Of a stretch of 64,000 nucleotides of DNA, positions 38,783-47,356 are shown piece after piece. Every line of letters begins with the position of its first letter. Within the stretch, counting starts at the first letter, position 1. Source of the stretch: DASQPR01 sp963836775 (GTDB lineage Bacteria; Actinomycetota; Actinomycetes; Mycobacteriales; Micromonosporaceae); NCBI GenBank assembly GCA_963836775.1, contig CAWIKR010000003.1:310001-374000 (forward strand), given 5' to 3'. The notes under the pieces were generated by a model that ran no database searches, had not been told where the DNA came from, and was given only the letters and a program-made list of their open reading frames with translations. Position numbers and translations under genes: made by a program.

Positions 38783-39640
38783 ATGAACACTTGGACCATC
38801 CGGGAACCGGAGAGCATCGCGCTGGACGACGTCAGTGTCCGTAAGCTCAAGGTCAATCTGGTCTCCGGGCGGCTCAGCGTGGTCGGCACCGACGGGCCGG
38901 CACGGGTCGAGATCAGCCGCGTCGGCGACGAGCCGATCCAGGTCCGGTTCGACAACGGTGAGCTGCAGATCGTGCATGAGGATGTGCGCACCTGGCCGGG
39001 GATCCTGAAGCCGTTGTGGTGGCTCATCAACGGCGGCCGGCGATTCACCGTCGACGTGACCGTGGCGGTGCCGTTCGACGCCGAGTGCAAGCTCTGGGTC
39101 GCCTCCGGGTCGCTGGTTGCCTCGTCGGTGCACGCCAACGTGACGGCCGACGTAGTCAGCGGCCGGATGACGCTCTTCGGCCTGGACGGGCGGCTGCGCG
39201 GCAAGGTGGTCTCGGGGCCGATCGAGGCGCTCGGCTGTGCCGGCGAGATCGAGCTGGAAACCGTCAGTGGCGAGATCACGCTCGCCGACTCGGCGGCCGA
39301 CCGGGTGCATGCCAAGACCGTGTCCGGGTCGCTCACCGCCGACCTGGACAATCCGCCCTACAACAGCCAGATCCGGCTGGAGACGGTGAGCGGTGAGATC
39401 ACCATCCGGGTCCGCGAGGACAGCGACCTGAAGGTCGCGCTCGGTGCCGCGCACGGCCGGGTGACCAGCGACTTTCCGGGCATGTCGGTGGACAGCAAGT
39501 GGGGATCGAACGTCAACGGCACACTCGGCACCGGCTCCGGCCGGCTGGTCGCCAATGCCGTCGGCGGCAACATCTCGCTGCTCCGACGACCCGTCGATGC
39601 CGATTTCGGGACCACCGCTGATTTTGGGGACAGCGCATGA
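38783..39640 (+). CDS. DUF4097 family beta-strand repeat protein
   Basis: 285 residues built of short beta repeats: KLKVNLVSGRLSVVGTDGPARVEIS, VTADVVSGRMTLFGLDGRLRGKVVSGPIEALGCAGEIELETVSGEITL (quoted in part) with recurring VSG and SGEI steps, expected to form a right-handed beta-helix-like repeat. No signal peptide. AGGAG lies eight bases before ATG 38783. DUF4097 genes are often paired with padR in actinobacteria; the function is unknown, possibly envelope-stress related. Confidence 0.88.
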   Translation: MNTWTIREPESIALDDVSVRKLKVNLVSGRLSVVGTDGPARVEISRVGDEPIQVRFDNGELQIVHEDVRTWPGILKPLWWLINGGRRFTVDVTVAVPFDAECKLWVASGSLVASSVHANVTADVVSGRMTLFGLDGRLRGKVVSGPIEALGCAGEIELETVSGEITLADSAADRVHAKTVSGSLTADLDNPPYNSQIRLETVSGEITIRVREDSDLKVALGAAHGRVTSDFPGMSVDSKWGSNVNGTLGTGSGRLVANAVGGNISLLRRPVDADFGTTADFGDSA

Positions 39641-40263
39641 CCGCGGTATTCAGCCATGGCCGGCTCCGGCTCTACCTGCTCAAGCTGCTGGCCGAAGGCC
39701 CCAAGCATGGCTACGAGCTGATCCGGTTGCTGGAAAACCGGTTCCTGGGTCTCTATGCGCCGTCGGCCGGCACCATCTACCCACGGCTGGCCCGGATGGA
39801 GGTCGAGGGTCTGGTCAGCCACACCCAGGCCGGTGGCCGCAAGGTCTACTCGATTACCGACGCCGGCCGGGCCGAGCTGACCGCCCGCGCGGGTGAGCTG
39901 GCCGCCCTGGAGACCGAGATCCACGCTTCAGTGGCCGATCTGACCACCCTGGCCAACGACATCGAGCGCGAGGTCAGCGGCTCGGTCCGGGACATCAAGC
40001 GGGAGCTGCGCGAGGCCAGCAGCCAGGCGCGTACGCCGACCCGGCCACCGTGGCAGTCGGAGCGGTCCTGGCACCGGGCCGACACCGACGAGGATGACCG
40101 CGAGCCGGCGCTCGAGGATCTGGATCGCGTGGTCGCCGAGCTCGCCGCCGACGTCCGCCGGCTGGCCCGCCAGCACGGTGTCACCGAGTCTCAGCTGCGG
40201 TCCGCGACGGCGGTCGTGGTGAGCGCGCTCACCGAGCTGAAGCGCTTGCTCAAGCATCGATAG
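39637..40263 (+). CDS. PadR family transcriptional regulator
   Basis: 208 residues. N-terminal winged helix with LRLYLLKLLAEGPKHGYELIRLLENRF, APSAGTIYPRLARMEVEGLV and GRKVYSITDAGRAEL, the PadR signature; C-terminal helical part (EIHASVADLTTLANDIE, EDLDRVVAELAADVRRLARQHG) for dimerisation. Start overlaps the DUF4097 stop (ATGA). It very likely represses its own operon through the dyad at 38691-38727. Confidence 0.92.
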   Translation: MTAVFSHGRLRLYLLKLLAEGPKHGYELIRLLENRFLGLYAPSAGTIYPRLARMEVEGLVSHTQAGGRKVYSITDAGRAELTARAGELAALETEIHASVADLTTLANDIEREVSGSVRDIKRELREASSQARTPTRPPWQSERSWHRADTDEDDREPALEDLDRVVAELAADVRRLARQHGVTESQLRSATAVVVSALTELKRLLKHR

Positions 40264-40366
40264 CGGGCATCGGCTGGCGGATCCATGGCCGCCCGGCCGC
40301 GTCCTGTCGGCCGGATGCGAGACTGTTATCCAGCTTCGCTTTGTTGATGTTCGGAAAGGCAGTTTT

Positions 40367-40861
40367 GTGACCACTCTGGAACGGACCCTCGTCGTGCTTA
40401 AGCCGGACGCGGTCGCTCGCGGCCTGGTCGGCCGGATCATCCAGCGCTTCGAGGACGCCGGCCTGAAGATCGTCGGGGTCAAGATGGCGCAGCTCGACGA
40501 TGAGATGACCCGCAAGCACTATTTCGATCTCGAGGAGCGGTTCGGCGCCGAGGTCTATCAGGCCAACGCCCGGGCCATGCAGCGCGGGCCAGTGGTGGCG
40601 ATGGTGCTCGAGGGCGTCGAGGCGGTCGCGAACGTGCGCCGCATGGTCGGCGTGACCTATCCGAACGAGGCGGCTCCGGGCACCATCAGGGGCGACTTCG
40701 CCCACCAGTCGCGGGCTTACGCGATGAGCCAGGGCAAGGGCGTCGCCAACCTGCTGCACGCGTCCGGAAAGCTGGACGAGGCGAAGTACGAGGTCGATCT
40801 CTGGTTTGGCGCGGCCGAGCAGTTCGACTACGAGACGCTGGCGCAGGCGTACACCTTTTAG
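40367..40861 (+). CDS. ndk: Nucleoside diphosphate kinase, long-form variant
   Basis: Transfers phosphate from ATP to NDPs through a phosphohistidine. 164 residues, longer than the roughly 135-140 of usual actinobacterial Ndk. Motifs: LVVLKPDAVARGLVG, GVTYPNEAAPGTIRGDF and the active-site His in NLLHASGK. Between RGDF and the His there is an insertion (AHQSRAYAMSQGKGVA), a form I associate with archaeal and deep-branching bacterial Ndk. AAGG precedes GTG 40367. It sits alone between the padR operon and the PhoP-like pair. Confidence 0.88.
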   Translation: MTTLERTLVVLKPDAVARGLVGRIIQRFEDAGLKIVGVKMAQLDDEMTRKHYFDLEERFGAEVYQANARAMQRGPVVAMVLEGVEAVANVRRMVGVTYPNEAAPGTIRGDFAHQSRAYAMSQGKGVANLLHASGKLDEAKYEVDLWFGAAEQFDYETLAQAYTF

Positions 40862-40919
40862 AGCCTGTTCCTAAACCTCGTGGCCCGGCTGCGGCGGGCC
40901 GTGCGGCGACACAACAACC

Positions 40920-40948
40920 TTTCAGCATTCTTTCAGCGACACTCCAGC
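40920..40948 (+). promoter_or_regulatory. Three 11-bp-spaced direct repeats resembling a PhoP box
   Basis: TTTCAGC (40920-40926), TTTCAGC (40931-40937) and CTCCAGC (40942-40948), each separated by four bases. M. tuberculosis PhoP binds 7-bp direct repeats spaced by four (TCACAGC-N4-TCACAGC). Located 25 bases before the phoP-like start, consistent with autoregulation. Confidence 0.6.
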
Positions 40949-40972
40949 CAACCTGGAGGCTTTCGAGGAAGG

Positions 40973-41722
40973 ATGTTGGTCATGGGGGTACGTGACAGCG
41001 CTGCGCGGTCCGGGGGCGTGGCGCCCGCCGGTGGAGCACAGGCAGAGGCGAAGCTGCTCGTCGTCGAGGATGATCCGAACATCGTCGAGCTGCTCTCCGC
41101 CAGCCTGCGCTTCGCCGGCTTTCACGTCACCGCGGCAAGCAGCGGCACGGAAGCCGTGGAAGCTGCCCGCGATGCCCGCCCCGATCTGATCGTTCTCGAC
41201 GTCATGCTGCCCGACCTGGACGGCTTCGAGGTGCTGCGGCGCCTGCGCGAAGGCGGCACTCGCACGCCGGTGGTGTTCCTGACCGCGCGGGACACCACCG
41301 ACGACAAGATCCGCGGTCTCACGCTGGGTGGCGATGACTATGTCACCAAGCCGTTCAGTCTTGAGGAGCTGACCGCGCGGATCCGCGCCGTGCTGCGCCG
41401 CACCGCGGGCGAGGCCGACCCGGCCCGGCTGAAGTTCGCCGATCTGGAGCTGGACGAGGAGTCGCACGAGGTCTGGCGGGCCGGCACCCGGGTGTCGCTG
41501 TCGCCGACCGAATTCAAGCTGCTGCGCTATCTGATGGCCAACGCCAACCGGGTGCTGTCCAAGCCGCAGATCCTGGACCACGTGTGGCACTACGACTTCC
41601 GCGGCGACGACAGCATCGTCGAGTCCTACATCTCGTATCTGCGCCGCAAGGTGGACGTGGTCGAGCCGCGGCTGATCCACACCCTGCGCGGTGTCGGATA
41701 CGTCATGCGCCTGCCCGTCTGA
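40973..41722 (+). CDS. phoP: OmpR-family response regulator, PhoP-like (mycobacterial type)
   Basis: About 249 residues: receiver with LLVVEDDPNIVELLSASLRFAGF, phosphoacceptor Asp76 in VLDVMLPDLDG, LTARD and GGDDYVTKPFSLEEL, then a winged helix with LSPTEFKLLRYLM, DHVWHYDF and VESYISYLRRKVD. The sequence is closest by eye to M. tuberculosis PhoP (which has ANIVELLSVSLKFQGF and ILDHVWRYDF). ATG 40973 follows GAGGAAGG closely; ATG 40982 is an alternative. Directly followed by its kinase and an HtrA protease, so an envelope-stress role is likely. Confidence 0.85.
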   Translation: MLVMGVRDSAARSGGVAPAGGAQAEAKLLVVEDDPNIVELLSASLRFAGFHVTAASSGTEAVEAARDARPDLIVLDVMLPDLDGFEVLRRLREGGTRTPVVFLTARDTTDDKIRGLTLGGDDYVTKPFSLEELTARIRAVLRRTAGEADPARLKFADLELDEESHEVWRAGTRVSLSPTEFKLLRYLMANANRVLSKPQILDHVWHYDFRGDDSIVESYISYLRRKVDVVEPRLIHTLRGVGYVMRLPV

Positions 41723-41729
41723 GCTCGTC

Positions 41730-43253
41730 ATGCGAAAGTTGCTGCGCCGCACGCCGTTGCGGATAAAGCTGGTTGCCACGGTTTTCCTGCTCACCGCCGT
41801 GGCCCTGACCGCGATCGGCGTGGCAACGAGTCTCGCCGTGCGGACGGCATTGCTGAGCCGGGTGGACAACCAGATCACCGCGCCGGTGAATTGGCGGCTG
41901 GTGCCGACCGAGCCGATGACCAGCTACGTCCCGCCGACCAACTACGTGGTCGGCATCCGCGACGTCTACGGCCACGGCACTCTGTTCCCGCAGTATTTGG
42001 ACCCGGGTGATCTGCCGAAGCTCCCGACTGGAGCGCCCAACGTCGCGAAGCTGTCGGGCAAGCCCTACACGGTGCGGTCGGTCGACGGAAAGCACCTGTG
42101 GCGGATGAACATCACCGTCCTGCCCAACGGCGAGCTCGGCGTCGTCGGTCAGAACCTGGACGACATCCAGAGCTCCGAGGACGAGCTGGTCTCGCGAATG
42201 CTGTTGATCGGTGGCATCACGCTGATCGCCGTGACGTTGATCGGCGCCGCACTGGTGCGAGCCAATCTCAAGCCGCTGTCCCGGATCGAGGAGACCGCGG
42301 CCGAGATCGCCGGTGGCAACCTGGCCGAACGCGTACCCGAATTCGAACCAGGTCCGGATCCGCCGCAGACCGAAGTCGGCCATCTGGCCCGGTCGCTGAA
42401 CGTCATGCTGGGGCAGATCGAAACCGCCTTCCAGGCGCGTGCCGCATCCGAGGCGGCGGCGCAGGACGCCGCGACCGCGGCTCAGGAATCCGAGGCCCGG
42501 GCGGTCGCCTCTGAGGAACGGATGCGCCGATTCGCGGCCGACGCGTCGCACGAGTTGCGTACGCCGCTGACCACCATCCGCGGCTTCGCCGAACTGTTCC
42601 GTCAGGGCGCCGCGCGGTCGCCCGACGAGACCGCACGGCTGATGCGCCGGATCGAAGACGAGGCGTCCCGGATGGGTCTTCTGGTCGAGGACATGCTGCT
42701 GCTGGCGCGGCTGGATCAGGAGCGCCCGCTCGACAGCACGCCGGTCGACCTGCGGATCGTGGCGGCCGACGCGGTGGTCAATGCCCGCGCGCTGGACCCG
42801 GATCGGCCGCTCGATCTGGAGATCGCGGCCAAGGCCGGACCATTGGTGGTACGCGGAGATGAGCTGCGGCTGCGGCAGGTCGTGACGAACCTGATGGCCA
42901 ATGCTCTGCGCTATACGCCGCCGGCGTCGCAGGTCACGCTCCGGCTGAGCGCCGACCGGTCCGGCTTCGCCGAGATCGCGGTGATCGATCACGGGCCGGG
43001 GTTGTCCGACGATCAAGCGGCGCGCGTCTTCGAGCGGTTCTACCGGGCCGACTCCGCCCGAACCCGCAGGGCCGGCGACGCCGACCGCGGGTCCAGCGGC
43101 ACCGGACTTGGGTTGGCGATCGTGGCGGCGCTGGTGAAGGCTCACGGTGGCACTGTTGAAGTTCAGAAGACGCCGGGCAGTGGCGCCACGTTTGTGGTGA
43201 ATCTCCCACTAATTTCGAGCCCGGTAGACACCGATATATCCGCTATGTCGTAG
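41730..43253 (+). CDS. phoR: Sensor histidine kinase, PhoR-like partner
   Basis: 507 residues from ATG 41730, seven bases after the regulator stop. Membrane segments at about residues 15-38 (LVATVFLLTAVALTAIGVATSL) and 160-183 (LLIGGITLIAVTLIGAALV) flank an extracytoplasmic sensor domain of about 120 residues; HAMP (LKPLSRIEETAAEIAGG), a helical linker, HisKA with FAADASHELRTPLTT, and ATPase boxes NLMANALRYT, DHGPGL and SSGTGLGLAI. Assigned to the upstream regulator by operon position; signal unknown. Confidence 0.85.
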   Translation: MRKLLRRTPLRIKLVATVFLLTAVALTAIGVATSLAVRTALLSRVDNQITAPVNWRLVPTEPMTSYVPPTNYVVGIRDVYGHGTLFPQYLDPGDLPKLPTGAPNVAKLSGKPYTVRSVDGKHLWRMNITVLPNGELGVVGQNLDDIQSSEDELVSRMLLIGGITLIAVTLIGAALVRANLKPLSRIEETAAEIAGGNLAERVPEFEPGPDPPQTEVGHLARSLNVMLGQIETAFQARAASEAAAQDAATAAQESEARAVASEERMRRFAADASHELRTPLTTIRGFAELFRQGAARSPDETARLMRRIEDEASRMGLLVEDMLLLARLDQERPLDSTPVDLRIVAADAVVNARALDPDRPLDLEIAAKAGPLVVRGDELRLRQVVTNLMANALRYTPPASQVTLRLSADRSGFAEIAVIDHGPGLSDDQAARVFERFYRADSARTRRAGDADRGSSGTGLGLAIVAALVKAHGGTVEVQKTPGSGATFVVNLPLISSPVDTDISAMS

Positions 43254-43328
43254 ATATCCCGTTGATTCTCAGCGAACTTACAGACGAGTTCCAGGGTTGG
43301 CGAAGTCCGGTAAGGAAACCTGTATCGC

Positions 43329-44921
43329 ATGAACGAGCACGAGAACGACGTCAACCAGTCCTCGGATATGTGGCGGCCGCCGGCGTCGGCGAGCCCCGAG
43401 GTGCCGGCAGTCGGGTCTCCTGAACCGGGGTCGGCACCAGCCGCATCGGCCGGTAACGAGAGCCCGGCCGCTTCATCCCCCCAGCCTGCTCCAGACGCTG
43501 TGCCAGATGCGCAGCCGGGTCCGGCCTCCCAGCCGGCGCCCACTCAGCCCGCGGCGGCGCAGCCGATGCCTCCTCAGTCGGCCGCCGGGCAGCCGGCGCC
43601 TCCTGAGTCGGGCGCCTCGCACCCGGCCGAGCCGGCGATGGCGACCGCTCAGCTTCCGGTCCACGGTCCCTATGCCGGCTCCTACCCGGCGCCCGCGCCG
43701 ACCACAGGAGCGCCCACCACCGGAGCGCCCACCACTGGTGCGGGTTGGGCCCCGGGCGACTACGCCACCGCGGCCTACCCCTCGACCGGCTACAGCGACC
43801 CGACGGCGCCGCGTAAGGGCGGTGCCGGCAAGTACATCGCTGTTGGAGCGCTCGCGGTCGCGCTGGCGCTCGGTGGCGGTCTGGTCGGCGCGTTGGTGAC
43901 GCACAACCTGGACAAGGACGGCAGCATCGCCGGGACCAATACCACGGTGATCAGCAACGCCCCGATCATCGACCGGTCCTCGCTGGCGAGCATCGCCGCG
44001 GCGGTGCGGCCGAGCGTGGTGTCCATCACGACGTCCAGCGCCGAAGGCTCCGGTGTGGTGCTGAGCGCCGATGGCTACATCTTGACCAACAACCACGTCG
44101 CGGCGACGGCTCAGGGCAGCGACGTCAACATCACCTTCGCCGACGGCAGGTCCGCAAAGGCCAAGCTGGTCGGCACCGATCCGAAGACCGATCTCGCCGT
44201 CTTCAAGGCGAACGGCGTCAGCGGCCTGACCGTGGCCAAGTTCGGTGACAGCGCGGCCCTGCAGGTCGGCGACACGGTTCTGGCCATCGGCAGCCCGCTG
44301 GGCCTGGACGGATCGGTGACCTCCGGCATCATCAGCGCTCTGAACCGCACCATCGACGAGACCTCGGACTCGCAGCCGCAGCAGCCACAGAACCCGTTCG
44401 ATCAGGGCAACCCGGACCAGAGCAGCCAGTCCAGCTCGGGTGCCACGATCGCTGGTGCGATCCAGACCGACGCCGCGATCAACCCGGGCAACTCCGGCGG
44501 CGCCTTGGTCAACACCAAGGGCGAGGTGATCGGCATCAACACCGCCATCGCGACCTCGGGCAGTGGAAGCGAAGGCAACATCGGTGTCGGCTTCGCCATC
44601 CCGGCGAACAAGGCCAAGCAGGTCGCCGACGACATCATCGCCGGCAAGCAGGTTTCGCACCCGCAGCTCGGTGTCGAGGTCACCACCGCCGACAACAACG
44701 CCGGTGCGCTGGTCCGCACGGTCAGCTCCGGCACAGCGGCGGACAAGGCGGGCATCAAGACCGGCGACGTCATCACCGCCTTCGACGGCACTGCGGTGCA
44801 CACCTCCGATGACCTCATCAACGATGTGCAGGGCAGCGACGTCAACAAGACCGTGACCATTACGATCAGCCGCGACGGGCAATCCATGAACGTCAACGCG
44901 ACCTTGCAGGAGTCCAAATAA
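43329..44921 (+). CDS. Membrane-anchored HtrA/PepD-type serine protease with PDZ domain
   Basis: 530 residues. A long Pro/Ala/Gln-rich cytoplasmic tail (to about 160) precedes one membrane segment (about 168-191, YIAVGALAVALALGGGLVGALV). The extracytoplasmic trypsin domain has the triad His256 (ILTNNHVAA), Asp288 (PKTDLAVF) and Ser389 (INPGNSGGAL); a Gln/Ser/Asn-rich loop (about 343-370) is inserted. One PDZ domain ends the protein (HPQLGVEV, GTAADKAGIKTGDVI). It degrades or chaperones misfolded envelope proteins. The order regulator-kinase-HtrA parallels mprA-mprB-pepD of mycobacteria. A strong terminator follows. Confidence 0.92.
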   Translation: MNEHENDVNQSSDMWRPPASASPEVPAVGSPEPGSAPAASAGNESPAASSPQPAPDAVPDAQPGPASQPAPTQPAAAQPMPPQSAAGQPAPPESGASHPAEPAMATAQLPVHGPYAGSYPAPAPTTGAPTTGAPTTGAGWAPGDYATAAYPSTGYSDPTAPRKGGAGKYIAVGALAVALALGGGLVGALVTHNLDKDGSIAGTNTTVISNAPIIDRSSLASIAAAVRPSVVSITTSSAEGSGVVLSADGYILTNNHVAATAQGSDVNITFADGRSAKAKLVGTDPKTDLAVFKANGVSGLTVAKFGDSAALQVGDTVLAIGSPLGLDGSVTSGIISALNRTIDETSDSQPQQPQNPFDQGNPDQSSQSSSGATIAGAIQTDAAINPGNSGGALVNTKGEVIGINTAIATSGSGSEGNIGVGFAIPANKAKQVADDIIAGKQVSHPQLGVEVTTADNNAGALVRTVSSGTAADKAGIKTGDVITAFDGTAVHTSDDLINDVQGSDVNKTVTITISRDGQSMNVNATLQESK

Positions 44922-44944
44922 CCGCGCCTGATTCCTCCATATAG

Positions 44945-44979
44945 AACGGCGACCCCCTCAACCTGAGGGGGTCGCCGTT
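44945..44979. terminator. Bidirectional terminator between the HtrA gene and glpK
   Basis: Perfect 16-bp stem AACGGCGACCCCCTCA (44945-44960) with 44964-44979, 3-base loop, followed by T; the genes on either side are convergent. Confidence 0.88.
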
Positions 44980-45099
44980 TGTGCGCGGTTGCCGTGCCGC
45001 CGTCGTGCGACTACGGGGAAACTGCTGTCATTCGGCCGTCCGTAGCAGCGATATCCCCATACTCGCGAACTCGAGCGCGCCGTCCGTCACGTGACTTGA

Positions 45100-46584
45100 C
45101 TACTCAGCCCAGTCGAACGACCGCGACACGGCTTTGGCCCACAGCCGAGCCCCCTGTTGCCGTTCCTCGGCGGCCATCGTCGGCGTCCAGCGCGCATCCA
45201 CGCTCCAGTGAGCCTTCAGCGCGTCCAGGTCCGGCCAGAAGCCGACCGTCAGGCCGGCGGCGTACGCGGCTCCGAGGCTGGTGGTCTCCGCGATCGTCGG
45301 GCGCAGGACTGGGACGTCGAGGACGTCGGCCTGGAATCCCATCAGCAGCTCGCTCGCGGTCATGCCACCGTCGACCTTGAGCGCCATGATGTCCACACCG
45401 GAATCGGCGGCCATCGCCTCGACTACGTCTCGCACCTGCCATGCCGTTGACTCCAGGGCCGCCCGGGCCAGGTGGCCTTTGGTCACGTAGCTGGTCAGGC
45501 CGGCGATGACGCCACGCGCATCGGGGCGCCAGTAGGGCGCGAACAGCCCGACGAAGGCCGGCACGATGTAGCAGCCGCCGTTGTCCGGGACACTCTCGGC
45601 GAGCGCGTTGATCTCGTCCGCGGTCTGGATCAGGCCCAGGTTGTCGCGGAGCCACTGCACCAGCGCGCCGGTCACCGCGATCGAGCCCTCCAGTGCGTAC
45701 ACCGGAGCGGATGCGCCGACCTGATAGGCGACCGTGGTCAGCAGACCGCGAGTGCTCTCCACCAGCGTGGTGCCGGTGTTCAGAAGCAGGAACGATCCGG
45801 TGCCGTAGGTGCACTTGACCTCGCCCGGTGCGAAGCACGCCTGACCGAACAGCGCGGCCTGCTGGTCGCCGAGCACCCCCGCCACCGGGATGCCGCCGAG
45901 CGCGCCGGCGCGGGCCTCCCCGTAGGCGTACGCGCTGGGTTTGATCACCGGAAGCATCGCGCGCGGGATGTCGAACGCGGCCAGCAGCGTGTCATCCCAG
46001 TCGAGGGTTGTCAGGTTCATCAGCATGGTGCGGCTGGCATTGGTGACGTCGGTGGCGTGCACGCGGGTGAGCTGCCAGATCAACCAGCTGTCGATGGTGC
46101 CGAACAGCACGTCGCCATTCTCGGCGCGCTTGCGCAGATCCGGGTCGCGGTCCAGCAGCCAGCGGATTTTGGGTGCCGAAAAGTAGGTAGCCAGGGGCAG
46201 CCCGCATCGGTCCCGAAGCCGGTCGGCGTCGCCGGCCGCGATGTCCCGGATCAGATGGTCGGTGCGAGTGTCCTGCCAGACGATGGCGTTCTGCATCGGG
46301 TCGCCGGTCTTCGCGTCCCATAGGAGGGTGGTCTCGCGCTGGTTGGTGATGCCGACCGCGGCGATGTCGGCGCGCGCCAGACCCGCGTAGTCCAAGGCGT
46401 TTCGGGTGACCGCCTCGACGTTGTGCCAGATTTCCCGGGCGTCGTGTTCGACCCAGCCCGGCCGCGGGTAGATCTGTTCGTGTTCGCGCTGGTCGAACGC
46501 GACGATCCGGCCCTGCGCATCGAACACGATGCAGCGCGACGAGGTGGTGCCCTGATCGATCGCGGCGATATGGCGAGAACTCAC
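45100..46584 (-). CDS. glpK: Glycerol kinase
   Basis: Phosphorylates glycerol to sn-glycerol-3-phosphate. 494 residues of the FGGY kinase fold: IDQGTTSSRCIVFD near the start, GWVEHDAREIW, GITNQRETTLLWD, the central GDQQAALFGQACF, GTGSFLLLNTG, and YWRPDARGVIAGLTSYVTKGH toward the C-terminus. GTG 46584 is the start. No glpF or glpD lies adjacent; the gene is monocistronic. Confidence 0.95.
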   Translation of the reverse strand: MSSRHIAAIDQGTTSSRCIVFDAQGRIVAFDQREHEQIYPRPGWVEHDAREIWHNVEAVTRNALDYAGLARADIAAVGITNQRETTLLWDAKTGDPMQNAIVWQDTRTDHLIRDIAAGDADRLRDRCGLPLATYFSAPKIRWLLDRDPDLRKRAENGDVLFGTIDSWLIWQLTRVHATDVTNASRTMLMNLTTLDWDDTLLAAFDIPRAMLPVIKPSAYAYGEARAGALGGIPVAGVLGDQQAALFGQACFAPGEVKCTYGTGSFLLLNTGTTLVESTRGLLTTVAYQVGASAPVYALEGSIAVTGALVQWLRDNLGLIQTADEINALAESVPDNGGCYIVPAFVGLFAPYWRPDARGVIAGLTSYVTKGHLARAALESTAWQVRDVVEAMAADSGVDIMALKVDGGMTASELLMGFQADVLDVPVLRPTIAETTSLGAAYAAGLTVGFWPDLDALKAHWSVDARWTPTMAAEERQQGARLWAKAVSRSFDWAE

Positions 46585-46712
46585 GCAGACATCCTAAGAG
46601 GCCTTTCCGGCACCCCGACTGAGCCGAAGCGTCAGCCTGGCCCACCACGAACGGCTGCAGGTCCGCGCCGGCGATCCGAGCTAGCGGGTTGATGCCGTCT
46701 GCCCAACGGGGC

Positions 46713-46738
46713 GTTTGGAATAGGCCATTCGGGGGTAT
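46713..46738 (+). promoter_or_regulatory. SigF/SigB-type stress promoter
   Basis: GTTT (46713-46716), 16-base spacer, GGGTAT (46733-46738): an exact match to the general stress sigma consensus (GTTT-N14-17-GGGTAT). It lies 62 bases before the ATG of the 49-aa ORF. Confidence 0.6.
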
Positions 46739-46800
46739 AGACGCGCCAACAATGAAACCCGGCATGTGCCGACAAGGGTGTGATGGCGGAGGATAGCGGT

Positions 46801-46950
46801 ATGGAAGTTTCGCAAGAGACGATCGTTATCACGAGTGACATCCCCGATTCGTCGGACATTCCCGACACCCCGCTTGAGCTGTTCTGGGATGCCCATTGGA
46901 CACTCGACGACGATGATTGGTCGCCGGGCCACTCACTCGCACTGCTTTGA
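46801..46950 (+). CDS. Short acidic ORF, 49 aa, stress-promoter associated
   Basis: ATG 46801 preceded by GGAGG at 46788-46792 (8-base spacing). The product starts MEVSQETIVITSDIPDSS and ends WSPGHSLALL; it is strongly acidic (thirteen Asp/Glu), contains a tandem SDIPD motif, three Trp and no Cys. An in-frame ATG at 46783 would add six residues but loses the ribosome site. No family recognised. It could be a small stress-induced protein or a precursor peptide, though no modification genes are nearby. It lies 85 bases before cutA and may be co-transcribed with it. Confidence 0.6.
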   Translation: MEVSQETIVITSDIPDSSDIPDTPLELFWDAHWTLDDDDWSPGHSLALL

Positions 46951-47035
46951 CGAGGCCGTTGCCCGGCCCTCCCACCCCGGGTTTCCCTCCCGCCCATGGC
47001 ACGCGGATGTGGGCTCAGCGTGAGAACGTGAATAC

Positions 47036-47356
47036 GTGTTCCTCATCGTGACGACGACCATTGACGATCTGGCCGCGGCGGACGAACTCGTCCGATCCGC
47101 GGTCGGTCGGCGCCTGGCGGCCTGCGCGCAGGTGACCGGCCCGATTCAGAGCACCTATTGGTGGCAGGGGACGGTCGAGACCGCGGACGAGTGGCGCATC
47201 AGCTTCAAGACCACCGATGCGATGGCTCCGTTGCTGGCCAAGCACATCCGGGAGAACCACCCGTACGTCACACCGGAGGTGATCGCCACGGTCGTCGACG
47301 AGCGCGGCTCCAATACGGCCTATCTTCAATGGGTCACCGAAAGCCTTGCCGCCTGA
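47036..47356 (+). CDS. cutA: Divalent cation tolerance protein CutA
   Basis: 106-residue trimeric ferredoxin-like protein. Conserved pattern: FLIVTTTIDDLAAADELVRS, LAACAQVTGPIQSTYWWQG, EWRISFKTT and HPYVTPEVIATVV. Linked to copper and divalent metal tolerance in enteric bacteria, exact role unclear. Starts at GTG 47036. Followed by a block of intergenic repeats. Confidence 0.93.
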   Translation: MFLIVTTTIDDLAAADELVRSAVGRRLAACAQVTGPIQSTYWWQGTVETADEWRISFKTTDAMAPLLAKHIRENHPYVTPEVIATVVDERGSNTAYLQWVTESLAA

